Shown: positions 27,601 through 38,622, numbered from the stretch's first letter. The stretch: 64,000 bases of DNA from Triadica sebifera (GCA_023653625.1 CM042896.1:13992501-14056500), one strand, 5' to 3'. Numbers and translations are program-made. Notes: generated by a model not told the origin, from the sequence alone.

Positions 27601-30263
27601 CCAAAGACAATTAATTGCAGTGCAATGATAGGACAGTGAACCTGTAAACCATAGTGAGGCCTCGTAGAGTGCATAATGCCCATGAGAATTTTTCTTCTTT
27701 GCACTTCCTCAGACCGGCTAAAAGTCCGAGAAGTCCCATTGTTGAATTCTGATGAAAAAGTGTCAAAGGAAATACTCGGCATATTCTGATTCTCACAGTC
27801 ATCAGGGATAAGATCAGAATCCGGAAACTCAAGGAAAGAATGTAAGCCAGTAGAGGTTGTCCATGCAATTGGTATAAGTTCTTTAGGAAGTGATTCTGCA
27901 TCTATAACAAGAGAATGATATCTAACCACCTGCAATTATTCAAAGAGGCAAGAACACTCATAAACATTACATGGATCCCAATAAATGTAAAATGTACTAC
28001 AAAACAAGCTTAACAATTACAAGATGCTAGCTTTAACCTGGATTACCATTTTGAAATTTGCAAAAAGATGACAACACTTATTCTATAAAATAGGATCCAT
28101 AAAATAAAATAATATGAAGCACAGTTTTCTTACAATTACTATTATTTATTTTGGCAAAAGCAATAAAATAATATGAAGGCTCAATTTTATGACATGCATT
28201 TATTTGGCAAAAGAAATCTCAGTCTACTTTCACGTAATTCAGCATATGAAACATAAAAATTTGTTGTAATATAAAATTCAAGTTTCCTTTCTGTAAAGTG
28301 TTCTTTCTGTGAATTTATAAAGTAGAAAATGGTAGGATATTCTTCTAATTGAAACCATTCTCTCAACAATCTCATTCTTTATAGATATGTATGTATTTAT
28401 GTACGTATGTGTGTGTATATGTACATACATATATACATCACGAAAGAGCTATTAATGGATATACCCTCTTGAAAAAAAGTCAAGCACAAAAACAATGCAA
28501 CTAGTTACCTACCAATACCTATTTCTAAGTGTTTCCACAGAAAGCACAATTTCATAGAGCAAAAGCATACCACAAGTTCATTCCCTTTCTCATAAAAGTG
28601 GAGAGACTAACCTTGAATCCAGACTTTGTGCCGGAAGGAATATTATGGAAAAGTCTACAACCATTATGCTCAATTTCACTGTAAGATACAAGTGGTAGAA
28701 TTAATTAAAAGGTAACTAAGTGCATGTAAAACCATACTGAAAATATGAAGATCTCTTTGCTGCTAATAACCATGCTATAATCTACCATACATGACGCACA
28801 ATAGACAATGACAATGCCATCCAAAAGATAGACTGCAACCATTGTAGCTGAGCACTAGCATATATCCAAAAAGAATGGTGAAAATAAGAACCAGATAGAC
28901 ACTGGAATGTGGCAACTTTGAAAAGTTATTTAATGTACCTCATACGTCCATGAACTGGTTCAGATGCATGGACAATTTGAGCACCATGTACATAACCCAA
29001 AGCCTGTTATATTAAAATCATATTCAATTCAACAATAATACAAAGAGATTGCTGTGAAAGATATGCTAAATGAAATGAATTGTTACATTACATGCAATGG
29101 AAGAAAATACTGCCTTAATCAATGAGTACAAAAGGTTTTCATTTATATTTATATATTTATATATTGACTAAGACATGTTAGCTCTTAGAAATATAAATAT
29201 TGGGTTTAGGCGTTAAGCAGCATGAGAACATAAATAGGAATACCTGGTGTCCAAGGCAAACACCCAGGACAGGAATATCCCTGCACTCAAGCAGCAACCG
29301 AACACATATTCCTGTAAGATTAAAAGGTATTCTGAAATGGAATTGGATAAAAAATATATATACACAACAGAAAATAGCCAAAACTCCAAATCCAATATCA
29401 ACATTCTGAAAAATCATATGAGCAAAAATGGACCTCTATTAACAATTCACCATAGTAGTAAATAGTGTCATTAACATCTGCATTGCATCAACTAGCATGT
29501 GAAAAGAGACATGCCATAATCAAGACCATTCTATCACATGTAATATTCCATTAAATTTTAACTTCAAACAGTGAATCCCACTATTGCCAAACTGTTATGT
29601 CACTTCGACCATTTGAACTGCTGCACGTTGCAATGTGGGGCAAAAAAAGAGATGGAAATTCAATTCTCAGTCTTACCTATATCTGCAGCACATGTTGGAG
29701 AACCAGGCCCAGGTGATATAACAATATTATCAAATGCTTTTTCTTCATACAAGTAATGACACATTTCCTCCCATGTCCACTCATCATTCTTCACCACCAC
29801 AGGAGGCACTGATAGGTTTAAGAATCCAAACAAAAATACATGAAAACCATTTCTCTCTTTTGCTTGACTATCAATGAACATCGATCAGTGGTCAGGAAAA
29901 CATAAAGAAAGAAGCAAAAGATAAAGAATTACATCCATTAACGATTGATAACTCTTGGTAAATGTTGTAAGTGTAACTATCATAATTATCAATCAATAAT
30001 GTCCTGGCAAATTCCAGCCTCCTACCAGTCTCCTCCAAGCTTTTCTTTCCTATGAAAGACCCCTCCATGTGTCCAGGCATCAAATGGCTAGAAACCACCA
30101 TTCTTTTACCATTACAATAAGAATCTTCAACATTCCCACTCTTATTAAAAAAACCAACTCCAAGAAATGGTTTAGTTTGTAGCAGATTAGCTCTATTACA
30201 CCTCAGACCCTGGACACAAACATTAGTAACATTCAAAGAAGAAGAACACCAAGCATATTTCAT
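21661..30263 (-). CDS. ADCS: Aminodeoxychorismate synthase, chloroplastic (13 coding exons)
   Basis: A bifunctional folate-pathway enzyme. It transfers glutamine amide nitrogen to chorismate to give 4-amino-4-deoxychorismate, the precursor of p-aminobenzoate in plastids. Exons (minus strand): 30263-29933, 29808-29677, 29311-29244, 29003-28939, 28678-28612, 27929-27642, 27557-27431, 26625-26303, 25636-25557, 25279-25177, 24375-24293, 23321-22704, 22141-21661. All introns are GT-AG, phases agree, and the sum is 2766 nt (921 aa), close to known plant ADCS (about 900 aa). Residues 1 to about 85 look like a transit peptide. The amidotransferase half has LLIDNYDSYTYN (from 89), PGPGSP (143), GVCLGHQ (nucleophile Cys173) and FHPES (His319, Glu321). 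The PabB half has PIKGT (Lys740), DLLRNDLGR (774) and FPGGSMTGAPK (828-838). The ATG at 30263 is the first in frame. No lesion was seen, so it is probably functional. Confidence 0.96.
22314..22738 (-). repeat. Tandem duplication across ADCS exon 12/intron 12, with decoy splice donor
   Basis: Two units of about 205-220 bp (22314-22532 and 22533-22738) share nearly all bases, beginning TTGGAATATAGAATGCC and ending TTTACGTTGTTCA. The second unit includes the last coding bases of exon 12 and its donor (exon end 22704). The first is an intronic copy with ...TTGCAATTAG/GTAGAAT, whose GT is at 22507-22506. Each unit also holds a GA-rich run. Confidence 0.9.
26814..27114. repeat. Probable transposon-derived repeat in ADCS intron 7
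   Basis: This segment starts near AAGGGGTGGAACCAGAAATT and ends with GGGGGCGCCATGTTCCCTGC. It resembles the abundant plant repeats whose ends read TGGCTCCGCCCC on one side and a G-run on the other. No target-site duplication or coding capacity was seen. Class is unknown. Confidence 0.35.
28381..28440. repeat. Imperfect (GTAT/CATA)n simple repeat in ADCS intron 5
   Basis: About 55 bp of ATGTATGTATTTATGTACG-type repeats in the middle of the intron between exons 5 and 6. No function is implied. Confidence 0.8.
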
Positions 30264-30850
30264 CTTCAACCCTTTTTATTTTATCCTGCAAAATAAAAAG
30301 GGTTTGGCCACAAGGAGTTCAAGAAAATTACAGATCCAAGAAAATTTTAAATTTTATATTATATACTATAATAAAACTAAGTTGGCGGGGGCTGCAAAGG
30401 ATGTGAAATGAACAGTAAAGCGCCTGAGTAGTGAACCAGCTGAAGCAAGCAACATACTCAATAAGAATGAACAGGAAAGCTTCTTCATACGACGAGAGCT
30501 TCAAAATTGGCATTCAACTAGGCATTGTTTCGTACTTAGAATTTGCTAGAGACAAACAAAAACAAAAATACTAAAAGAGAATCTCACAAATCTCAGAGAT
30601 TGCAATCAAAAGCAAGTTAATTATGCTGTACTGATTCACATAAACATAGAATGTATAGGTGAAACGCGTGATAAAGTTCTAACTTTTGTTTTGGCAGGGG
30701 AAGATGCAGAATGAGGTAACAAGTCTCTGATGACGATTAGCAGAGAAAGAAGAAAAGAAAGACTAAAATATTGGTAGAGAGCAAAGTGAAGGAAACGGGT
30801 TGGTGGCGGTGGTGGTGGTGGTGGTGGTGGTGGTGGTGAATGAGGTTTGG
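30264..30850 (-). other. ADCS 5' UTR, possibly containing an intron
   Basis: Upstream of the ATG the minus strand has a strong acceptor-like site, TTTTTATTTTGCAG ending at 30286, only 23 bp before the start codon. This suggests a 5' UTR intron. The region further up is pyrimidine-rich with an (ACC)n run and at least one tiny upstream ORF (ATG-CCT-AGT-TGA near 30510). I could not assign the donor site or a TATA box with confidence. Confidence 0.45.
30800..30838. repeat. (GGT)n / (ACC)n microsatellite upstream of ADCS
   Basis: About 12 GGT units on the plus strand, ACC on the transcribed sense. It lies in the probable 5' leader or core promoter. A minus-strand ORF that reads it as poly-Pro is not supported as coding. 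Confidence 0.95.
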
Positions 30851-30899
30851 TGAGAGTGGGGCCTAACTTCACCGGATTAGATTCTGTTTGAAACGTCAA

Positions 30900-32527
30900 A
30901 AGTGAATTTAAGTGTCGCGTCAAATTGAAGATCCCTCTTCATTGGTTCGGATTCTGCTGCCGCCTCTTCCCCTTTTTTTCATTGAACGGATGGACCCTGG
31001 TTTTTTTTTTTTTTTTTTTTTGCTTTATTATATCCATGTATTGTTTTGACTTTTGAGCATAAAAATTATTTATAAAAGGCCTAATATATGAAAACAGTTA
31101 TAAATATTAATATTATGAATGTGTAAATGTCCATTACTCTCATAAGTTATATTACAATATTTATAATCAAGAGTTTATAAATAAAACTCTTATAAGACAT
31201 AAAATTTACGTGAAAGAATAATAGCAGAAAGAAGAGAAATAAAAGTTTTTTTTTTGTCTTATCATTGTTCTATTTTATTCTTGCTTCATTTTCTTTATGT
31301 TATCATACCTTATCCGCATGAGTTTTGCTCTATAGTCCAAAGTTTAAACTAAAAAATTACTCTTTTCTTTATTTTGATTTTGTAATATGTCTAATCTTAC
31401 TCAACTTGAGTTTGCAGCCCCTAAAATAACTAAGTAAGAATTATTTATCATGAATGCTTTATTCTGAAATTCATCTTGATGTTAAGAGAATAGGAAATAT
31501 ATTCCAAATAGGAAATGAAGTATCCAAACAAGCTAAAGGCAATAATTTCTCTGTCACCATTTACATAAAGGGTTAAAAGCGGAATATTTAACAGTAAAAG
31601 ATCCATTTGAACTATGAAATAATTTGAAAAAAAATGTAGGACTACCAATGAGCGATAATTCTTCCCAAAGCTCATTATGATTGGATGCATATATGGTTTC
31701 AAGATTTTCAGACCATAAATGAGTACAAATCTGCTATTTTTTAAAATTAGTTATCAATTAAAGTTATATGAAAAAATTTATTGATGACTTACAAGAAAAA
31801 AATATTTTAACATTATATATTTCAAAATGTGCTCCTACAGTATCAATATTGTAAAAAAAGTTTAAAATTTTTTTAGAATTGATATCATGTCTTTGAAACT
31901 GAACAAGATATTGAACTATTGATAAAAAAAATTATAAAATGCGTCCAACTAGATTTGCTCAAATCCCTGTAGTGAAATGTAGCAATGCATAATTGTAGTT
32001 GTGGTTGTGGTTGTGATCACGACCATGAGTGGGGATGTCATTATTACCGTTAGAATAATAATTTTTGTCATAACCATTCAAAGATAATAGAAAACACAAA
32101 TTATAGATATAGTATGAAATGACATTGGTCAACTAACTATAGTTCGACTGAGCATCTTGTTAAATTCTATCAAGTCTCCATTAAAAGAAAAAGGAAAAAA
32201 ATGTGGAGACAAATTTTATCCGCCCAAAATAATAATGTTGAGGCAAAGATGATTTCAATAACCTTAATGATATTACACATTTGGATGAAGCATATTTTTA
32301 CGATAATAATGAAGAAAAATTTTGAAATTGTTTCTATTATATATATTTTTATAACTTTGAAATGTTTTTCTTATTGTATGTTTTTTTTAGAATATCTTCA
32401 GTTTTTTTTTTAATTTGCAATATTTTATTTAGTGTACTTTGTTTTTATTTTAATTGAATGAAATGAATATTTCTCATTTTTTGGTTAGATCTTATCATAT
32501 CCGCTAATTTAGACTCTGAATCGCAAA
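30900..32527. other. Intergenic region upstream of ADCS; no gene seen
   Basis: Contains a T run (about 31002-31021) and AT-rich DNA. A short TTGTGG-repeat stretch lies near 31996-32012. This is the likely promoter side of ADCS, but no confident element can be named. Confidence 0.5.
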
Positions 32528-35084
32528 TGTCGCTAAATTGGAACATTGATCCGATCAAAGTTTAAATTCGGATTTTGACTAGAGAATAATTAAAATAAAG
32601 GCATATTATTATAGAAAATACCTAATAAAGTCTTTAAAGTTGTTAAATTATGGTAAGAAATCAAAATCTAAAAATTTTTGGGGTAAAATTATAATTTATT
32701 AAAAATTTGAGGATTAATTGAGATAAATATCAATTAAATATAATTTTGGATATAATTTATTAGTGTTGGTCAGCCACCCTAAATAAAAGAAGATTAAGAT
32801 GTAAAATTAACCTAAATATCATGTGTTAATATCAAATGGTGGGACCCCTTTTGAAGACTTTTTTGCCTTTTTCTTTTTCTTTTTTTCTCCCTTATCACCT
32901 TCTTTGACCCCATTTTTTGCATCTAAACCAAGCCTAATGTCTCCCTCATCTTTCATAACCAAGACCTTATTTTTAGATAGAGAAAGAGAGAAAGAAGAGA
33001 GAGAAAAGCAAGTTAAGGCTACCTTCATGCATGAAAAAGATTGAGGAATCTTAAGGGAGCTAAAAGGAAGAGAAAAGAGCAAGGGAATAGGAGAATAATC
33101 TACTTTTTTTTTCCATAAGAGGAAACAAAAGGAAGTAAGTATATTTTCCTTATCTTTCTTTATCTCTTTATTTTTCTCTTCATAAAAAGTGTGTTTTAAA
33201 GCCATTAGGAGTTGGATTTTTAGAGTTATAAATAAAGTTGGAAGTTAGGGTTTTACAAGATTTTGATTATGTAAAAGATGATAAAATGTGATTAAAGACC
33301 TTGAAGTAAAAAGAAGTAAAGTTAGAAAAGGTTAGGAATGTCTAAAACCATAAGTAGAGAAGAGAGATTGTAGGGGTTGAGGAGAGAGAAAATAGATGTT
33401 AGATATATATGGTGGAAGAAAGAATTGTGATAGAATTTTTGTATATTTTAGGTGTTGAAGAAAAAGGAAACCGAGAACAAGAGAGGGAAAAAAGCAAAGG
33501 AAAGGGAAAAGGAAGTTTAAAGCATCAAAAAGAAAATGAAATTCTGGACAAAGTGTTATATATTTGCATGATTTAAATATTTGACATGTTAGTTGTAATT
33601 AGAATGTGTTTGATTTGTTAACTTTGTATAAACTTGGAATTTGAACATGGTAATATGAGTTATATTGTTTGTATTGTCTTGCTGGAAATTAATAAAGAAC
33701 AGTTTGTATAAATTATGCTATAACTAAAGTTCTGAAAATTGGATTGATATATTCTTCATTAGGTTTTAAACTTCAGATATAGGATTAAAACTTCCATGTA
33801 GGATATAAAATCTAATTTTGACTACAATTATACTTAATTTGGGCACAAATGTTAGATCAGAAAATTGTCTAGAAAATTCTGGACAAAGTGTTTAGTGAGT
33901 AGTCATTGATCAAATTATCATAACTTCTTATAAAAATCTTAGAATTAAGTGATTCAAATTGAATATTAAATCTAAGATCGAGGGCTATAATTCTTTAGAA
34001 TACTATTTAATTTAATTCAAATGGAATTAGATCCAAAATTGAGATCTAAAACATAGCATAAAAACTACCAGAAACAAGACAGGTTAAAATTAGGAAATTT
34101 AATATATAAATTAAGTTAGACCTTATTATATAATGTAAATGATATTTATATGGAGTAATTATGTATTCAATTGAGTCAATAATCCTTAAAATTAATGAGA
34201 AAAAATAATTATGAATTAATAATAGCAATTGTAAAGCCCGAAAATATCTAGCTTAGAACTAAAGTAGATAATAGTTTGACATGTCAATCAGGGGAATAAG
34301 ACACTTAGTGCCAAATTATAAAAGTTTATAATGACAATATTACAAATGTACTCGATGCAATATTATGAAAGCCTGTAATGGCACAAATACACTCAACACA
34401 ATATTATGGAAGTCGATAATGATAATCTCATTATTTCTATTAATGAGTTCAGTCATAAGTGTTATAGGCATAAAAAATAATTTAAAATAATAATAAAATA
34501 TTTTTAAAAAATTAGTGTGTGTGGATTATGCATATTTATCATTTGTACATGTAAATAGATATAAGTAATGATGTGTTTGACATGAAATAATTAAATAATA
34601 AAGAGATGAATTTTGGCATGATAAAAAATGTTAGATTGTATATCACTATTTGACGTATATTTTGTTATATATTGTGTTTTTATATACACCACTAAGCCTA
34701 GTGCTTAACATATGACTTTTTCTCATGCAAATTCAATGAAAAGAAGCTTATAGATAAAATCTGTAGAATTTTGAACCAGTAAAGCGACAACAATATTAAC
34801 AGCGGATTCCACACTTTTACTTCTTTTGTATTTGCATTTTCATGTTGTACATAAACTTATCTTGACTTTTGAACAAGTATAAATGACTTTTGTAAAATAA
34901 CACTTTTGTATATAAAATGCATATAGTTTCATTTATTATGATATTAAGTTTGGAATTATGATTTAAAAATAAATAAAATAAAATATGTTTGAACTTTAAT
35001 GTTAATTAATCAATTTTCTTTAAGAAAAGATAACATAACATTCTCTTATTTGGTCACTTGTTGGTAGGGTAAGGAGGTGTTACA
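32528..35084 (+). repeat. Gypsy-2 5' LTR
   Basis: The right boundary is clear: ...GGTGTTACA at 35084, then a spacer and the PBS. The left boundary (TGTCGCTAAATTGG at 32528) is inferred from resemblance to the TGTAACGCCC...TTAATTAGG start of Gypsy-1 and from the expected length (about 2.55 kb). The conserved CACTAAGC/GCTTA hairpin lies at 34688-34710, about 395 bp before the end, as in the other two chromoviruses. ORFs around 32819-33205 are purine/pyrimidine runs, not genes. Confidence 0.6.
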
Positions 35085-35090
35085 GAGTTT

Positions 35091-35103
35091 TGGTATCAGA
35101 ACC
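35091..35103 (+). other. Gypsy-2 primer-binding site (tRNA-Met)
   Basis: TGGTATCAGAACC lies 6 bp after the LTR end. One base differs from the consensus TGGTATCAGAGCC. Confidence 0.85.
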
Positions 35104-35230
35104 CGATTTGGGCAGTTTTGGGTTTTCAAAATAAAATTTGCATTGTATGACACATGTGTACCCCCAATTTAATTTACATAAGTTGCTATTTACTAATAAA
35201 GACCACTACTTTTCATGATATAGGTAGGTT

Positions 35231-36300
35231 ATGGATTCTAGATCCAAGAGGATTATCGTTGAACAGGTCGAGAGAAATGAACCCTTAGAGACACAGGCAT
35301 CATCACGATCGAGTAGTCGCTGAGCTACTGCGTCTAGATCTAGTACCAGTTCATCGCACGATCATTGTAATGCTAGGCAGATTGACCTTTTGAGAAATTT
35401 GGTGGAGCCATTGCAGAGGAATGCACTGCTAAAGTCATCTGTATTATAGTTTGAGAGGTTGTGAAAGCTAGGACCATCAGATTTCTATGAAAAATGAGAA
35501 AATGATCCATCGGTGGTAGAATTTTGGCTAGAGATGGTAGAAAGAGTGTTTGATCAAATACACTGCACAGATGAGTAGAAGTATGAGTATGCAGTATTTG
35601 TTCTGCATGAGAATGCATATGACTGGTGGTGATCAACTTCATAGAGTTCTAAGGCACCAGATCCCCTTACTTGGGAGTTTTTTCTAGAAAAGTTCAAAAA
35701 GCAATATGTTCCACCAATTTATACAAATGACAATAAGAAGAAATTTCTGAGTTTAAAACAGGGAACCATGTCAGTTTCTAAGTATGAATGGGAATTTATC
35801 CATTTGTACAAGTATGCTGGTGGTATTGTATCTACCAAAGCTGACAAGTGTCGATGATTTAAGGATAGATTAAGAGATCCTATTAAGTTGCAGGTCTCAA
35901 CCCTACATCTGATGAATTTTCCTAGCCTATTAGCATCCACAGGATAGTAGAGAGGGTTTTAGCAGTCTAGCATCAAGTATAGGACAAAGAGTTCAAGAGG
36001 CCTATGACTCAGGGTAGTGCAGCACCATCCGACAACAAAAGAACGAGATAAGTTGGAGGTAGATTTTAAGCTGGGAGTTCCAATAGACCTTCATCTTTCA
36101 AGCGGGGATAGCCTGTAAGATCTTTTACTTCAACTACCAGTGCATCGATGTCGACATCCCTTAGGCCACCACTACCATTTCTACCCTTATGTCAGCATTG
36201 TGGTCATACACATATAAGAGAGTGTTGGTGGACGATAGGATCTTATATGAGATATGGCTCTAAAGATCATTAGAAGAGAGACTTTTCTCTTCTACAGTAT
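35231..36300 (+). pseudogene. Gypsy-2 gag remnant
   Basis: The gag-like frame starts at ATG 35231 (MDSRSKRIIVEQ). It carries the capsid blocks SVVEFWLEMVERVF, NAYDWW, FKKQYVPP and LKQGTMSVSKYEWEF, with many in-frame stops (CGA/CAG-to-TGA/TAG-type changes are frequent). A degraded zinc-knuckle pair at about 36190-36290 begins CQHCGHTHIRECWW. The second knuckle has lost cysteines (RYGSKDH...). It is clearly older than Gypsy-1. Confidence 0.8.
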
Positions 36301-36429
36301 GGTAGAGGCTCTGGGAGCATAGAGTATTACAGATGCATGGATCAGTTCAGGGCCAAGATTGAGGCAAAGGACAAGGTAGAGGGGGCCGAGTAGGGCCCAG
36401 CTAGCCCATATTAGAGACATTTGAGAGAA

Positions 36430-37035
36430 TAAAGGGTAGTTGAGCCACACCAGCTAGAGTATATGCCATGCGAGCTTAAGAGGATCAAGATGCACCCAAT
36501 GTTATCATGGATAAATTTCTTCTTTATTCTTACATATGAACACCACCACCAGGTCAAGAGGGTTTATAGTCTAAGGCCTTAGAATTTGAGATCTTAATGA
36601 CTAGCCCATTAGGGCATAATGTGAGTAGCCAAGTCTTTAGAGGTTTCCCAGTCAAGATACAGGGCATGCAATTTTTGGCAGATTTGATTGAGGTACCATT
36701 CTACGAGTTTGATGTGATCTTAGGAATTGATTGACCAGATCGTCATAGAGTGATGGTAGATTGTGGGAAGAAGCATATGTTTATTAGAATTTCAAAATAA
36801 GAAGAGATAATGGTGAGACCAGAGGATATCTAGAGAATGTGATATCAATATTGAAAGCACAGAAACTCATCAGTAATTGATGTGAAGCCTACTTGGCATA
36901 TATGGTTAATACAAGGAAGAGCAGTCCAAAACTGGCTAATATTCCTACTATTTGTGAGTTTTTAGATGTATTTCCATATGAGATGCCAGGGTTACAACTG
37001 GATTAGGAGATATAATTTTCCATCGAGTTGGTACC
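36430..37035 (+). pseudogene. Gypsy-2 protease and RT N-terminal remnant
   Basis: Fragments match the protease C-terminal half: GHNVSSQVFRGFPVKIQGMQ, then LADLIEVPFYEFDVILGID. The spacer before RT follows. The reading breaks at IELVP (37021-37035), where a copia element has inserted, duplicating GTACC. The RT continues at 49286. Confidence 0.75.
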
Positions 37036-38130
37036 TGTAGCCCAGATATTAAGCCAAGAAGGGGGGGTTGAATTGGAGTTTCAAAAATTAAACTTTAAGA
37101 TGCGGAAATAAAAAGTTAACTATAGGAGGGATAGAGAAATTTGACACAAGGATTTTATAGAGGTCCGGGTGTTAACAAACTCTACTCCTCTCCTCAATCG
37201 CAATTGGGAGTTTCACTAACACACTATGTGTTACAATGGAGTTTTACAAGCTTACTCCCAACTATGGTGTTTCTCACAATGGCTCACACCTAACCCAGAA
37301 ATCCCTTGTGTTTTAATGACTCACACAATAACCAATTCCTTGTGTTTTACAGGCTCACACAAATAACCTTTACTTTGTGTTTTTACAGGCTCACACAAAC
37401 AACCTACACTTTGTGTTTTACAGGCTCACACAAACAACCTACACTTTGTGTTTTACAGGCTCACACAAACAACCTACACTTTGTGTTTTGGAGGTTTACA
37501 CAACTAACCCTTACAAGTGTTCTACTCTTAACCCAGAACTATCCAAAGCTCACTTAAGTAAAAATTACAGAGAGAACCACTTATAAATCTTTATTGCTCA
37601 AATATGAGGAGCAAAAAGATTTTTATAGAGAATTGATTTCTTCTCAAAGTATGAAAGTACAAGATAGCTTGTGATTTTAAGTATATGCTAATCTTTTGTT
37701 TTTCTTATCATCCTCTTGTTCCTTAATGGATAAATGACTTCCATTTATACTCCTATGGTTGAATATAGCCGTTAGGGTGCATTAAATAAGAAACTAGCCA
37801 TTGTACCAACCAAAAAATTGCGCTAGACATTTTTCTCTTTTATTGTTCACGGGCATGACTATGCTTGTCACGGGGGTGACAGTTCTTCCCAAACCGTGAC
37901 TGAAGTGGTGACCTTGGTTGTGAAGCTCTCTGGAATGTTTTGACATATAGAGTCACGGGTGTGACATTAATCATTCACGGGTGTGACACTCTTCCCAGCC
38001 GTTAGCCAAGTGGTGACTCTGGTCGTGAAGCTCTCTGGAATGTTTTGACATATAGAGTCACGGGCGTGACACTCTTCCCAGCCGTGAGCCAAGTGGTGAC
38101 TCTGGTCCTGAAGCTATCTAGATGAAATTG
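37036..38130 (-). repeat. SIRE LTR_A (3' LTR, truncated)
   Basis: Plus-orientation start TGTAGCCCAGATATT, homologous to the starts of LTR_B, LTR_C and LTR_D. The first ~115 bp match LTR_C better, while the rest matches LTR_B better, so the LTR is a mosaic. Homology to LTRs fades near 38130. Beyond that the sequence resembles the internal 3' region seen at 63850-64000, implying deletion of the U3 end and PPT. A ~104-bp unit (around 37951-38054) is partly duplicated. Confidence 0.7.
37300..37505. repeat. 35-bp hairpin minisatellite in SIRE LTR
   Basis: About six units of roughly 35 bp. The core is ACACAAACAACCTACACTTT followed by GTGTTTTACAGGCTC, and each unit contains the inverted pair ACACAAA/TTTGTGT. 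The three central units are nearly identical. Equivalent arrays have about five units in LTR_B (43945-44110), six diverged units in LTR_C (48240-48450) and two in LTR_D (60865-60930). Confidence 0.92.
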
Positions 38131-38622
38131 CATGATGCTTCACGGGGGTGACACCTTTATTCACGGGGGTGACTGAAACAATGCGTGAAAGCTTCTGTGA
38201 TTTTTGAGGCGTAATTGTTCACGGAAGTGAAAATACGTCACGAGCATGTCTCAAGTCGTGAAACTAAGTTTCACCACTTGAAGCCGTGAATCATGTCGTG
38301 AACCAAAGTCGTGAAAGCTTCTGTTTGTTTTTGAGGCGTAACTATTCACGAGAGTGAAAATGCTTCACGGGCGTGAAAGTCCATTTTCACGGGCATGACT
38401 CAAGCCATGAAACTAAGTTTCACCACTGGAAGCCGTGAAACATGTCGTGAACCAAAGTCGTGAACGACACTGCCTCTTTGGACCACTTAAGTCACGGGCG
38501 TGACTCTCCTATAATTTTCATCAAAAGGAAAACTTCATAAAACATGAATTCTCATCAAAATTTCTATCTTATAACTTGTGATATGATTTAAGATCAACAA
38601 TTAAAATTTCATATTCTTGCAA
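38131..38622 (-). other. SIRE copy I 3' non-coding region with TCACG-NN-CGTGA palindromes
   Basis: Between the pol stop and the LTR_A remnant. It contains at least eight palindromes such as TTCACGGGCGTGAAAG, and phrases (GTCGTGAA..GCTTCTGT..TTTTTG) that recur at 63885-63960. It is therefore the internal segment upstream of the extra ORF in this family. The ORF itself has been deleted in this copy. Confidence 0.6.

Noticed and set aside
27611..27901. Overlapping 96-codon ORF in ADCS exon 6
   Set aside because: Out-of-frame shadow of exon 6, whose own frame matches ADCS.
30636..30923. Minus-strand ORF with a poly-Pro run upstream of ADCS
   Set aside because: The Pro run is the (ACC)n microsatellite of the probable 5' leader. 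No homology recognised, and the ADCS start downstream is well supported.
32819..33205. 128-codon minus-strand ORF and its plus-strand partner
   Set aside because: Lys/Ser-rich translation of purine/pyrimidine runs inside the Gypsy-2 LTR. No conserved motif.
37300..37560. CRISPR-like or protein-coding reading of the 35-bp repeats
   Set aside because: Direct units are contiguous with no unique spacers, occur in every LTR of a eukaryotic retrotransposon, and the ORFs through them (CFTGSHKQ-type) are repeat translations.
38591..38599. GATCAACA as the end of LTR_A
   Set aside because: Attractive because it lies just past the RNase H stop, but the sequence before it does not match the ends of LTR_C or LTR_D and instead resembles the internal region at 63.85-64.0 kb.
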